Positions 16,701 through 25,038 of a stretch of 64,000 nucleotides of DNA are shown one piece after another. The notes beneath the pieces are model-generated. The model worked only from the letters and a program-made list of their open reading frames with translations, was not told the DNA's origin and searched no databases. Made by a program: the position numbers and the translations under genes. How positions within the stretch are numbered: the first letter of the stretch is position 1; each line of letters starts with the position of its first letter. This DNA comes from Synechococcus sp. AG-673-F03 (lineage in GTDB: Bacteria > Cyanobacteriota > Cyanobacteriia > PCC-6307 > Cyanobiaceae), in NCBI GenBank assembly GCA_003211205.1, contig QCTJ01000007.1:1-64000 (forward strand), in the 5' to 3' direction.

Positions 16701-17456
16701 TCAAGTCCAGATCGCCACAACAGCCATCACAGCAAAGCCGCCAACTGCGGCGACGAATTCACGCTGATTGCAGCAGCGATTGATCATCGGCGTAGAGGCG
16801 AGTCCATGCAAAGTGCCGAAAAACAGAAACGTTCCTGCTGCGGCTGCACTGATCGATGCCTCAACCAAAGGATGGGCATCCGACGCCGTGCTCAAGGCCT
16901 GGCCAACAAGCACACCCAGAGGGAACATCACAACGAACACTTGGAACAGTCGCCAGGCGGAACGCTTCGAAAACTCTGAACGACCAAGCTCCAGGCCAAG
17001 CGCAAAACTGGCAGAGCCTTTATGAGCCAGTACGGCAATGAAGATCACCACCGTCAACGCCACGGAAGACGACACCCCAAAGGCTGCACCCATCAGCAGG
17101 GAGTGAATCGACAACATCGCAACAGCCGTGAGCGGCAAAAGCTTGCTGTTGCCGGATGGAGCCTCCATCCCACGATTTGCCAGATGCTCAATCCACAACA
17201 GCAGAAGCATCACCGATCCACAGATCACCATGGCGAACGGATAGTCGACGTGTGCCGTGTCAAAAGCCGACTGTGAATCACCAAGCATGTGAATCAAGCC
17301 GGCACCCAAAAAAATGCCAGCAGCAAAAGCTTCGCCAAAGCCGAGCGCAGGCAATGCTCGATCTGAACGCATTGCCATCAGAGCCGGGCGACCAGTGGCG
17401 AAGGAGATGATCACCACGACGGCAACCATCACCAGCTTGAGAACTTGAACCGACAT
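16701..17456 (-). CDS. ZIP family metal (zinc) transporter
   Basis: 251 residues from MSVQVLKL; the longer frame begins with TTG inside the likely promoter. About eight membrane helices. GEAFAAGIFLGAGLIHMLGDS near residue 38 and the conserved His in helix 4 (AMLSIHSLLMGAAFGV) and helix 5 region (AVLAHKGSASFALGLEL) are the ZIP metal-path residues. ZIP proteins import zinc or iron into the cytoplasm. The histidine-rich loop between helices 3 and 4 is short and poor in His. A Zur-type box lies 37 bp upstream, so zinc import induced on zinc starvation is the likely role. Confidence 0.82.
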   Translation of the reverse strand: MSVQVLKLVMVAVVVIISFATGRPALMAMRSDRALPALGFGEAFAAGIFLGAGLIHMLGDSQSAFDTAHVDYPFAMVICGSVMLLLLWIEHLANRGMEAPSGNSKLLPLTAVAMLSIHSLLMGAAFGVSSSVALTVVIFIAVLAHKGSASFALGLELGRSEFSKRSAWRLFQVFVVMFPLGVLVGQALSTASDAHPLVEASISAAAAGTFLFFGTLHGLASTPMINRCCNQREFVAAVGGFAVMAVVAIWT

Positions 17457-17492
17457 CTCTACAGAACAAAAGAGACTGGCCGACCTCAAGTC

Positions 17493-17507
17493 TAAGAATG
17501 GTTCTCA
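17493..17507 (-). promoter_or_regulatory. Zur-type operator before the ZIP gene
   Basis: Read on the minus strand TGAGAACCATTCTTA, the same near-palindrome as the znu boxes, centred about 44 bp before the ZIP start. Confidence 0.7.
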
Positions 17508-17563
17508 TTTTCGGCCAGCAGCTTGGCCGAAACAAGGCTCAGGCGTCGATCACCAGCTCGTCA

Positions 17564-17794
17564 TCACTCCCTCAGCGGCGCCGCGTGAAAGTTCCAGCTG
17601 TCACCGTCCTCCAGCCACAGCTCCCAGGTCATCGCCGTTCCATCACGAAGACGCAACCGCCCTCCAAAACCAGCAGGAGAAGGTTGATAGAGATCGGATA
17701 GCTCGATGACTGCGTCGCCATCCCGCGTCAGCAGCGTTTCGACCGGTCGACCGATCCGTTGGGACAGGTCCTGACGCAGCTCATCAACGGTCAT
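17564..17794 (-). CDS. 76-residue hypothetical protein, second of a pair
   Basis: Starts MTVDELRQDLSQRIGRPVE; ends SWNFHAAPLRE. Acidic, soluble, Trp-rich at the C-terminus (MTWELWLEDGDSWNF). Start and upstream stop overlap by one base (TGATG), so it is coupled to the upstream gene. Family not recognised. Confidence 0.6.
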   Translation of the reverse strand: MTVDELRQDLSQRIGRPVETLLTRDGDAVIELSDLYQPSPAGFGGRLRLRDGTAMTWELWLEDGDSWNFHAAPLRE

Positions 17795-18123
17795 CAATCA
17801 GGAACGCTGAAATCAAGCACCAGGTCGCCGAGATCTTCACGGCTGATCGTGAAAGCAAAGCCATCAACCTTGCCACGCCAGACCCCTGTAGCAGCATCCG
17901 CAGCCGTGCCCTCCAGCCGCTCAACCTTGTGATCAAAAAGAACGGAGAAACAGTGAGCCGCCACACGAGCAGCCTGATCCTCATCCATCTCATCGAGCTC
18001 ATGCCCCTGAACCGTGCATCCTTCAAGCAGTTCGGCATCAATCACATTGCCGCCGCCAACGTCGGCGACGAGAGCCTGCAATCCGGCAAGTTCGCTGTTG
18101 TCTGTCATGTCGTCATTGTCCAC
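17794..18123 (-). CDS. 109-residue acidic hypothetical protein, first of a pair
   Basis: Asp/Glu-rich soluble protein beginning MDNDDMTDNSELAG. The middle ELDEMDEDQAARVAAHCFSVLF is helical and the end (WRGKVDGFAFTISREDLGDLVLDFSVP) is beta-like. No recognised domain. It starts a two-gene unit with the 76-residue protein. Confidence 0.6.
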   Translation of the reverse strand: MDNDDMTDNSELAGLQALVADVGGGNVIDAELLEGCTVQGHELDEMDEDQAARVAAHCFSVLFDHKVERLEGTAADAATGVWRGKVDGFAFTISREDLGDLVLDFSVPD

Positions 18124-18546
18124 GAAGGACAGGCCTTAACAATGAAGTGCAACAGAGTTATAGCCATCAGATGAGGCAAGAATCAGCCGGAGAAGAGCCG
18201 ATACTGAGCCCAGCAGCAAAAATCCTTAATTCAGACCGTTGAACGAATCGATCCATTTCTGCAGCTCAACGCACGAACCCAAGCACACCAGCAAGACCAC
18301 AAACACCTCAATAGTAACCACCATCCAATCACAATTTGATCATCAGATTAGCGCTTACTAAATACTTATAGCGTCCATAGACGCATCAGCAGACATTCAT
18401 CAACCAGGAATGAATCACTGACACGGGATTTAAAACAACAACAGTTCCACAAGCGACAAAACATGAACTCATCATGAGCACACCACAAAGAATCGAGCAG
18501 TCACGGATTGTGCTGTCAACTTGAATAAACCATTTGAAGGGACGTC
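18124..18546. other. intergenic region
   Basis: AT-richer spacer between divergent units; it should carry both promoters. No convincing open frame, hairpin or box was seen. Confidence 0.4.
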
Positions 18547-18948
18547 ATGCCCACTGTTTCCTGTCGGTATAGCGGTGAACTGCGCTGTGAAGCCACACAC
18601 CATGGCTCTGGTGCCGTGTTGATCACCGATGCTCCGATCGACAACGCCGGCAAAGGCGAAGAGTTCTCTCCCACCGACCTTCTGGCCACATCCGTCGCAA
18701 CCTGCATGCTCACCATCATGGGAATCACCGCCAAGAGCAGGAACTGGTCGTTTGAAGGGAGCACTGCCGAAGTGGACAAACTGATGACCCAATCAGGTCC
18801 CCGCAAGGTGGAGAAGCTGAGAGTGCATCTGAAACTGCCCCAACAGCTCAGCAACGAACAGCGCGCACTGCTGCAACGCGTGGCCGAGCAATGTCCTGTG
18901 AAACGCAGCCTTGATCCATCGATTCAGCTGGAGCTGATCTGGAGTTAA
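18547..18948 (+). CDS. OsmC family peroxiredoxin-like protein
   Basis: 133 residues. The two OsmC thiols are present: SVATCMLTIMG near residue 57 and AEQCPVKRSL near 118. SPTDLLATSVATC is the family core. OsmC/Ohr proteins reduce organic hydroperoxides, typically as dimers. The E-x-F-S-P-T-D-L motif places it with the YhfA/OsmC branch rather than Ohr. It stands alone, convergent with rsmE. Confidence 0.82.
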   Translation: MPTVSCRYSGELRCEATHHGSGAVLITDAPIDNAGKGEEFSPTDLLATSVATCMLTIMGITAKSRNWSFEGSTAEVDKLMTQSGPRKVEKLRVHLKLPQQLSNEQRALLQRVAEQCPVKRSLDPSIQLELIWS

Positions 18949-19665
18949 TTAGAGCGCCAGACCCTGGGCCAAGACCGCCGGCAGGGCCGTGTCAACGCTG
19001 AGAGTGCGTTCACCGAGATGGACCCGCTCTGCCACGACCGACGTTGCAAGCTCGATCTCGAAAGGCACAAAACCTCCCTCTGGACCAATCATCACCAACG
19101 CAGGTCTTGCAGGTGCCTGCGAAAGGGCAGTCGCAGCTCCCTTGTCGGTGATCCAGCAAGGCCGACCGTTGCAAAGCTGAAGGAGCTGGTCCTCAACAAA
19201 AGGACGGAAGCGTTGATGACAGTGCACCACTGGAGCGATCGTGTCCTGTGCGCGTTCCATCCCTGCAATCAACGCTTCATTGAGCTTGACCTGCGACAGC
19301 AGAGGTGACTGCCAGTAACTCTTGTCGACCCTGGCACTGTTGATCAGATGGAGGTTTGAAACACCAAATTCCGCGACGGTACGCAAAATCCGCCGCAGCA
19401 TTTTTGGACGAGGAAGTGACAGAACGATGTCGAAGCGATGCCTTGGCGGCGGTGATTGCGTCAACTGCGCAGACAACGTCACACCCGCGTCATCAATGAC
19501 ATCAACACGAGCACTCCCCTGAGCACCGCCATACAACCCAACCCGAAGCGTGTCGCCGACCACCGCTTGCAAAACCGTACGGATGTGTTGGGTGCGGCGA
19601 CCATTCGCCAAAAAACAGCTGGATCCAGACCAGACGTCGTCGGCATAAAGCAGGATCAGATTCAT
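18949..19665 (-). CDS. rsmE: 16S rRNA m3U1498 methyltransferase RsmE
   Basis: 238 residues from MNLILLYADDVW; the open frame extends further upstream but the family starts here. N-terminal PUA-like part with HIRTVLQAVVGDTLRVGL, then the SPOUT domain with the trefoil-knot motif VMIGPEGGFVPFEIELA and VHLGERTLSVDTALPAVL. It methylates U1498 of 16S rRNA. Its stop directly follows that of osmC on the opposite strand. Confidence 0.9.
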   Translation of the reverse strand: MNLILLYADDVWSGSSCFLANGRRTQHIRTVLQAVVGDTLRVGLYGGAQGSARVDVIDDAGVTLSAQLTQSPPPRHRFDIVLSLPRPKMLRRILRTVAEFGVSNLHLINSARVDKSYWQSPLLSQVKLNEALIAGMERAQDTIAPVVHCHQRFRPFVEDQLLQLCNGRPCWITDKGAATALSQAPARPALVMIGPEGGFVPFEIELATSVVAERVHLGERTLSVDTALPAVLAQGLAL

Positions 19666-19834
19666 GCTGCTGATCGATGCTGAACGACTTTGACATTCGC
19701 ATGCCTGGTCATGAATTGCATGCAGTGCTGCAGGTTTAGGCCAAACCATCAAAGCGGTGAACCGAACATCTCAGCACGGCAATCACCCCCCTCGCTGAGT
19801 TGATGTTCTGGTTTCAATCGTAGACAGTATCAAT

Positions 19835-20065
19835 ATGCAAAATACGCAAAACAACAACCGAACCAACACGATCAACGACTCTCAGTCACTGCTGCAACTG
19901 CTCAGTGAACGCCTTCTCCTCTGGGATCAGCAGGACGCGGCTCAGGCCGCCGGTGAATGGCATCAGGCACTCGCACTCGAACAATCCATTCGGTCCATCT
20001 CGCCTCGCATCCGACAGAGCATGGGTCTGCTCGTGGCCTCAAGAGAAGGGGGCTCTGAAGCTTGA
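19835..20065 (+). CDS. 76-residue hypothetical protein
   Basis: An Asn/Thr/Gln-rich N-terminus (about 20 residues) is followed by a helical part SLLQLLSERLLLWDQQDAAQAAGEWHQ. No Cys, no membrane segment. Overlaps the next frame by four bases. Confidence 0.55.
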   Translation: MQNTQNNNRTNTINDSQSLLQLLSERLLLWDQQDAAQAAGEWHQALALEQSIRSISPRIRQSMGLLVASREGGSEA

Positions 20066-20343
20066 GGCTGAGTGATGTTGTCGCCAACCATGGCTTTGCT
20101 CCCTGCAACCTGGCCACGATTGAGAATGCACGTCTGTACCAACGCGAGCACGACGACGGGGTTCTTGAACTGCTCTGTGTTCAGAAAATCGGCGCCGAGA
20201 TGCGGGTAGATCGCCAGCCGCTGATTCCCCTGGTGATCGATGGACAACTCACCATGCCCATCTTTCTGCCAGTAGGAAACGCCGTCTCCGATCAGCGCAT
20301 TCCAAGGGATCGGCTTGAGGACTACTTGAACACCACTCTCTGA
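20062..20343 (+). CDS. 93-residue hypothetical protein with a TTG start
   Basis: There is no ATG or GTG near the N-terminus; TTG at 20062 overlaps the upstream TGA (TTGA), suggesting coupled translation. Sequence: SDVVANHGFAPCNLATIENARLY, then LIPLVIDGQLTMPIFLPVG. Soluble, function unknown. The pair is divergent from nothing recognisable and convergent with the amidase-like gene. Confidence 0.55.
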   Translation: MRLSDVVANHGFAPCNLATIENARLYQREHDDGVLELLCVQKIGAEMRVDRQPLIPLVIDGQLTMPIFLPVGNAVSDQRIPRDRLEDYLNTTL

Positions 20344-20346
20344 GCG

Positions 20347-21186
20347 CTAACGGCAATACGCCGCGATTCCTGTCGTGGGACGACAGATCGCCCTCAGGGA
20401 GGTTCCTTGTTCCAATCCCTCACGCAGTGCGAAAACAACGCGTTTAGCAATCCTGTCCAAGGTTTGCTTGCGTTGTCGTGGGTCGCGAAGTCCCCGCTCC
20501 AGAGCGCCCTCAAGCATGCCAATTTCCAACATCGACACCCCCCTGCGGGGTGCTCCCAACATGCCCCGGTAGTCATAGGGATAAGCCCCGAATTCTTTCG
20601 CCAGGGCTTCATCCATCACGGAAAAACCAAAGGCGACAGCTGGGATGATTCCTGCACCGATCCCATGGGGCGAGTAAGCGTCGTAATGGATTTCCACCAC
20701 GTATCCCCCCTCCGAAGCATGCTGTTGCCCCACGGACCAGTTGGTGCGGGGATCCTGCACATTGCGGATGGTGCGCACACCAGGGTCATAGAAGCTGATG
20801 TTCAGACCCTGCTTTTTGCCGTCGGCCACCACTGCCCTGGCGGTGCGCAGGTTCCAATAGAGCTCGTCCGTCATTCCCGATTGCATCGGAGCGGCTCCGG
20901 CAACACCAACTGCCCAGCCTGGCGTTCCAGAGCCGTACATCCGCTGGGAATCAGCATGACCTGCCAGAACCAGAATTGAGGTTCCCTGCTTGGGCATGCG
21001 GTCACCAACCCAGTTCTTGCCGCGACCAGGCGTCAACGGAAGCGGCGGAAGCTGCAGCCTTGACCGCTCAGGTCGAGCAGGCTTCATGCTGTCGAGCAGC
21101 TCCATCAAACCGGCCCCTGACACGGGAGGGGCAATAAGAAGAGCGCCCCCGAGGAGCCAGGCGATGCGACGCATGGGATTCAACAT
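20347..21186 (-). CDS. secreted N-acetylmuramoyl-L-alanine amidase-like protein
   Basis: 279 residues with a signal peptide (hydrophobic residues 8-25, SGAG cleavage region). The Amidase_3-like pattern is present: ILVLAGHADSQ near residue 72, GYVVEIHYDAYSPHG near 165 and MLEIGMLEGALE near 225, giving His, His and Glu expected for the zinc site and catalysis. The usual first Glu is unclear. It probably cuts peptide stems from periplasmic peptidoglycan. The C-terminus holds two Cys (AICRPTTGIAAYCR), likely a disulfide. Confidence 0.6.
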   Translation of the reverse strand: MLNPMRRIAWLLGGALLIAPPVSGAGLMELLDSMKPARPERSRLQLPPLPLTPGRGKNWVGDRMPKQGTSILVLAGHADSQRMYGSGTPGWAVGVAGAAPMQSGMTDELYWNLRTARAVVADGKKQGLNISFYDPGVRTIRNVQDPRTNWSVGQQHASEGGYVVEIHYDAYSPHGIGAGIIPAVAFGFSVMDEALAKEFGAYPYDYRGMLGAPRRGVSMLEIGMLEGALERGLRDPRQRKQTLDRIAKRVVFALREGLEQGTSLRAICRPTTGIAAYCR

Positions 21187-21327
21187 GGTTGACCATGCTG
21201 CCTGGCTTGACTCAATCCGTCACCCCCCAATCCCTCTGCACGGCAGAACGAGGCGGTGGAGCCATCCAACCAAGCATTGATCAAGACGACCATTGCTATC
21301 TCAAGGGCAGGATGCAACCGCACAACA

Positions 21328-21522
21328 ATGGCTGATCTGACCACGCTGTTCATGGCCTTGACCTGGCCAGCCGCCCTTGTCATCTCAGTACTGGCCATCA
21401 GCCGGACCTTGATTGTTGTGGCACGGAGCGGGATCCGCGTCGAGATCTTCACCCGTCAGCCGATTCTGATCGGCACAGGACATGCACCGATACGCGCAGA
21501 AGTGGGCAAGGTCAGGATTTGA
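21328..21522 (+). CDS. 64-residue membrane-anchored hypothetical protein
   Basis: Starts MADLTTLFMALTWP at the ATG after a weak AACA spacer; the longer frame has no support. One membrane helix (residues 5-27), then a basic tail with VEIFTRQPILIG. Function unknown. Confidence 0.5.
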   Translation: MADLTTLFMALTWPAALVISVLAISRTLIVVARSGIRVEIFTRQPILIGTGHAPIRAEVGKVRI

Positions 21523-21673
21523 TTCAGTGGATTCGCATGGGTCACAGCCCAGCTGGAGCTGCACCGAAATCCCCAAAAGGGCGTATCAAACAACACGCAT
21601 CGCAGCCACGCTTTCACTGTTATAACGACAGCAATTGAAGGTGCATTTCTGTAATCGTGCACCAGCAGCTGAC

Positions 21674-22315
21674 ATGACGCAGGCTGAAAAAAATTTGACA
21701 ACACTGGTCACATCAGTCATCACACTGAAGAAATCAAGTCAACACAGAATTATCACAAATGACAATGAAAATAAAAGTTTTCAGCTGAAGATAATCGATG
21801 GCTTTATTCGCCTTTACTGCATCAACGACATTGGAAATAATGCAACGGAATCTACACTAGCCTTAATTTATGCTGGCACCGGCAGCTCAATTTCTTGGAA
21901 TAACCATCGAAGGCTGATGATTGAAGCCCTTGAAGCATCCAAAGTTGAATTCAACCCAAAAGATCAACAAGTTAGTACCAACGATTTTCTGGAAAACTGG
22001 ATTCTCGACCTCTACGAAATCAAGCAGCCCGCAGACAGCCTTGAACGATTGATCAAACTGTTCTTACTGCTTGCCAAATCAAAAGGCCATCAAGATGCCA
22101 ATTGTGAACAGACCCTGATTTCGGGACTATCCCACCGACGCATCGGGGAAATCATCAGCAGCACCAGACCAACGATCAGCAGACACCTTGGCTGGATGCA
22201 ACGCCAGAACCTGATCGACGTGGATGCGGTGACGAAAACAATGCAACTCAATCCGGTTCAACTACAAGCCAAACAGGACGAGCTCTTCGCTCAACCTCGC
22301 CCGCACTTGCACTGA
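21674..22315 (+). CDS. CRP/FNR-family transcription regulator
   Basis: 213 residues from MTQAEKNL; an earlier TTG at 21635 is less likely. The N-terminal cupin-like half (FQLKIIDGFIRLYCIND) is followed by a long dimer helix and a C-terminal HTH, LSHRRIGEIISSTRPTISRHLGWM, typical of CRP/FNR proteins. The nucleotide-binding residues of CRP are not evident and there is no FNR Cys cluster, so the effector is unknown. Codon use and AT content are higher than in flanking genes. It is convergent with the Lys/Cys-rich peptide and near ferritin. Confidence 0.75.
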   Translation: MTQAEKNLTTLVTSVITLKKSSQHRIITNDNENKSFQLKIIDGFIRLYCINDIGNNATESTLALIYAGTGSSISWNNHRRLMIEALEASKVEFNPKDQQVSTNDFLENWILDLYEIKQPADSLERLIKLFLLLAKSKGHQDANCEQTLISGLSHRRIGEIISSTRPTISRHLGWMQRQNLIDVDAVTKTMQLNPVQLQAKQDELFAQPRPHLH

Positions 22316-22383
22316 CCGCCCTTCCACTTCGAGCACTTGGATTTCTTGCAACCTTTCTTTTTCTGAGGCTGATGAACCGGCAC
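22291..22383 (-). CDS. Lys/Cys-rich 30-residue peptide
   Basis: From GTG 22383 the frame reads (M)PVHQPQKKKGCKKSKCSKW and then KGGQCKCGRG before TGA. Four Cys (Cx4C and CxC) with ten Lys make a strongly basic, metal- or nucleic-acid-binding-like peptide. Two in-frame stops lie just upstream, so it cannot be longer by much. A consensus-like promoter lies at the right distance (TATAAT at 22410-22415). The last 25 bp overlap the CRP-like gene convergently. No family recognised. Confidence 0.5.
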   Translation of the reverse strand: MPVHQPQKKKGCKKSKCSKWKGGQCKCGRG

Positions 22384-22409
22384 GATCCAAGCTGCTGAGA
22401 ATGCATCTC

Positions 22410-22440
22410 ATTATACAGCGCTGATCATTCACGACGTCAA
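22410..22440 (-). promoter_or_regulatory. sigma70-type promoter for the Lys/Cys-rich peptide
   Basis: On the minus strand TTGACG, 19 bp, TATAAT, about 27 bp before the GTG start. The -10 is a perfect consensus, rare in this window. Confidence 0.55.
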
Positions 22441-22491
22441 CAGCAATCGAAAGACTCGACAACCCATGTACATTTGATACATAGGCGACTC

Positions 22492-23085
22492 ATGGTGATG
22501 CTTTCAGACCCCTCCAAGCGCGTTCAACTCCCGGTTGGCCCTTCTGGTCGGGCCATGGCGGAACCGATGGATCCAGCATTGCTGGAGGGTCTTCAGGCTC
22601 ACTTCAATATGGAGCGCCAGGCCCATGCGATCTATTTTGGTGCTGCCATCTGGATGGGAGAACGGGAACTACGCGGTTTCTCCAAACACTTCAACGACGA
22701 GGCAAAAGCAGAACAGGAGCACGCAGCCAAGGTTGCTGACTACCTGATTGCCAGGGCACAGACGCCCGAACTGCATGCCCTCGAAGCTCCGGATCAATCA
22801 GGGGAGTCAGTGCTCGACGTGATGAGCACTGCATTCCTGACGGAACGGGACGTGACGACGTCTCTCCAGCAATTGCTGATGGCAGCAGAACGTGTTGGCG
22901 ACACACGCACCAGTGTGTTCCTTGAACCGATGGTGGAGGGACAGATCAAAGCTGAACACGAAGCCGCTCATCTGCTTGGTCGGACCAAGTTCGCTGACGG
23001 TCAGGCGGCAGCCGTGCTGATCATCGACAACGAACTGAGAGAAGGTGTCGCGCAACCTGCCCAGCTTCAGCAGTCAGTTCGCTAA
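22492..23085 (+). CDS. bacterial ferritin (Ftn)
   Basis: About 197 residues from ATG 22492, preceded by AGGCG seven bases upstream. After a 25-residue leader typical of cyanobacterial ferritins (GPSGRAMAEPMDPALLEGL), the four-helix ferroxidase residues are visible: FNMERQAHAIYF, then HFNDEAKAEQEHAAKVADYL with the E-x-x-H pair. A distinct EHEAAHLLG near the end gives the last ligands. It stores iron as ferric mineral. Flanking CRP-family regulators may control it. Confidence 0.88.
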   Translation: MVMLSDPSKRVQLPVGPSGRAMAEPMDPALLEGLQAHFNMERQAHAIYFGAAIWMGERELRGFSKHFNDEAKAEQEHAAKVADYLIARAQTPELHALEAPDQSGESVLDVMSTAFLTERDVTTSLQQLLMAAERVGDTRTSVFLEPMVEGQIKAEHEAAHLLGRTKFADGQAAAVLIIDNELREGVAQPAQLQQSVR

Positions 23086-23364
23086 GGAGCGAATTTTCAG
23101 GAGCGCCCGCCGAGCGACTTCACTGGCGAAATCCAATGCCATCGGATCTACGACAGACTCGCGATCCATCCCTGCAATCAGCTTTTGAAGTTGCTCGAGT
23201 CGTGCTGCAATCGAACATTGCTCAGAGCGCAATCGCTTGAGCAATGTTCGATTCAGGCAGAAATCGCACTGTTGATTGATCTGGAGACTCCTCCTTGAAC
23301 AGCGTTCCGCTTCAAGACAGAGAGCTGCCATGAGATTGCTGCCCTGGCGGTGAATCACAGCCAT
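23074..23364 (-). CDS. 96-residue Cys-containing hypothetical protein
   Basis: Helical and basic, with Cys at about 16, 22, 33, 36 and 51, including CDFC. It starts immediately after the stop of the CRP-like gene, so the two form an operon. The end overlaps the ferritin gene by 12 bp. It could be a small metal- or redox-binding partner of the regulator; not recognised. Confidence 0.55.
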   Translation of the reverse strand: MAVIHRQGSNLMAALCLEAERCSRRSLQINQQCDFCLNRTLLKRLRSEQCSIAARLEQLQKLIAGMDRESVVDPMALDFASEVARRALLKIRSLAN

Positions 23365-23970
23365 TCAGAGATGGGTCAGAGGTGCAGTGCTGATCATGTC
23401 GATCGAGAAGTTCATGGTGAATTCACCACCTGAACAGTTCATCTGATCCACATTTCTCCACTTGGAGACCTGACGGGTCGTGGTAACCCGCGTGGCTCCA
23501 ATCAGCTCACCGAGACGGTCATGAGTCAAACGGAAAGGTAACTGGAAGCAATCACTGCAGCGCTTGCCAAGACGATTGACCAACAGAGCGAAGAGAGCAT
23601 GAAGCCTCTGCTCAGCCTGTCCGAGGTGACGGATGCGCAGAAGCTGCAACGTCCACTCGTTCACTGCATCCATGCCGACTTCATCGTCGGAGGAAACACT
23701 GCGGGCGAGGCGAAGATCAGTGAGAGCTTCGACGCAGATGCCTTCGCTGCAGAGGCGATCAGTCCTCAGGCGATCACCTGCTTGAAGGAAAGCCAGAGTC
23801 ATACCCTCTGTTTCTTCACAGGGGCAGTACACACGGCAGAAGCCTTCGTGAACCTCAAGAATGCTGCCTTGGCCAGCAGAAGCCGGGTCGATCAACACGG
23901 TCTGGTGGCGAGGCATCGTCATTAATGCCACGGGAGCATCAGGGAGAAACCGGTAAGCCGAGAGAGTCAT
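23365..23970 (-). CDS. CRP/FNR-family transcription regulator, Cys-rich variant
   Basis: 201 residues. The N-terminal sensor contains GSILEVHEGFCRVYCPCEETEGMTL, and the C-terminal HTH LTHDRLGELIGATRVTTTRQVSKW is clear. Cys residues in VYCPC, LCSEGIC and RCSDC could bind a metal or an Fe-S cluster. The architecture resembles picocyanobacterial PtrA/NtcA-relatives without their effector residues. A Zur/Fur-like element lies 22 bp upstream, consistent with metal-responsive expression. It is cotranscribed with the 96-residue protein and adjoins ferritin, suggesting an iron or zinc role. Confidence 0.7.
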   Translation of the reverse strand: MTLSAYRFLPDAPVALMTMPRHQTVLIDPASAGQGSILEVHEGFCRVYCPCEETEGMTLAFLQAGDRLRTDRLCSEGICVEALTDLRLARSVSSDDEVGMDAVNEWTLQLLRIRHLGQAEQRLHALFALLVNRLGKRCSDCFQLPFRLTHDRLGELIGATRVTTTRQVSKWRNVDQMNCSGGEFTMNFSIDMISTAPLTHL

Positions 23971-23991
23971 GGACGGAAAACGTCCTGCTAT

Positions 23992-24046
23992 TGAGAATCG
24001 ATCTCGACTCTAGAAGCAAAACTTGCCTTCATGCAAGCGATTCTCA
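23992..24046 (-). promoter_or_regulatory. Zur/Fur-like element with distal inverted half-site
   Basis: TGAGAATCGATCTCG at 23992-24006 resembles the znu boxes less closely. TGAGAATCG (23992) and CGATTCTCA (24038-24046) are exact reverse complements 37 bp apart, which could let two dimers bind. Confidence 0.4.
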
Positions 24047-25038
24047 GAAGCAGTAGGGGGTTCCTTTGAGCCATTTGCTACCTGAGAGCCCAACAAGACG
24101 TGGCATGCGAGGTACAGATGGCACCAGTACAACCGACCAGATCCCACTGGACAGCTGCAAAGACCAAGATCAGAACGACCGCTGGAAGGCGATGAGCAAC
24201 GCGAATGAGATCCGAACCAGAAGCCGTCGATCAGCCGTTGCAACTCGTTACATACGACTTTCGCTTGTCTGCAAATCACCATCAGCAGCTCCCTCAGCGA
24301 CAACGTGAGCGCACTCGTGCTCACAGTCGTGAGCGCAGCGTCCTGGAGAGCTCTCCAGAGCAGGCATCGAGCCCAACATTTGCCAGCAATGAAGCTGCCA
24401 AAGAAGCCTTCACGCGCAGCCCGTCCAGCAGCCGCCTAACTGCCATCAGGATGACGGTCAACGACTCACAACATCAACTCGAAAGAACGCTCAATCAACG
24501 AAAGCAAATTCACACATTTGATACCAGAACAGTGCAGAGTGCATTTCGCTACGTGCGGATGTTGGGCTTGAATCCACACATATTCATACGCACAAGTAAA
24601 CAACCTGGACTGAATCCAGCTCAATGGATCTGCCTGAACATTGTCATCTCAGATGCCGCAGAGCACAGGCAGCTGCATTACAGAACTGGTGCATGGGTCA
24701 ACTCTCCAAACTCACACTCCAGGGTCGAGAAAATGATGCCCGAGCTTTAACGCAAGAACACCTTGAAACCTTGATCAAGATCGATATCAGCACAACCATG
24801 TGGATGCAAATCAAGAAAGTCAGCTGAAACTACAGGCTAAAAGTTAGAAAGCAAATAAAAATTCAAACTCTTGGACTGCTTGATTGATCTTGATCAATGA
24901 CTAGGCAAGCCGTGAATCAGAATATCGCCCCAGACAGTGATCAGCCCCGTTCAGACAATATCTGAACAGGGCTTTGATGCAGCGCCACAAACCGGAAAAG
25001 GTTGTCTACACCAGGATGGATCGACAACCTTGCATCGA
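24047..25038. other. long gene-poor stretch
   Basis: Open frames here (notably plus 24205-24750 and 24624-24827) have biased composition and no recognisable motif; the last, ending MWMQIKKVS, is the only protein-like one. A hairpin GCCCCGTTCAGA...TCTGAACAGGGC at 24941-24973 with a short T tract may end transcription. Nothing else was seen. Confidence 0.4.

Noticed and set aside
16614-16979. Plus-strand Cys/Arg-rich frame
   Set aside because: Antisense to the ZIP gene; the Cys run comes from ZIP codons read in reverse.
24205-24750. 181-codon plus-strand frame
   Set aside because: Gln/Arg/Ser-biased composition, no ribosome site, no motif; likely chance in a spacer.
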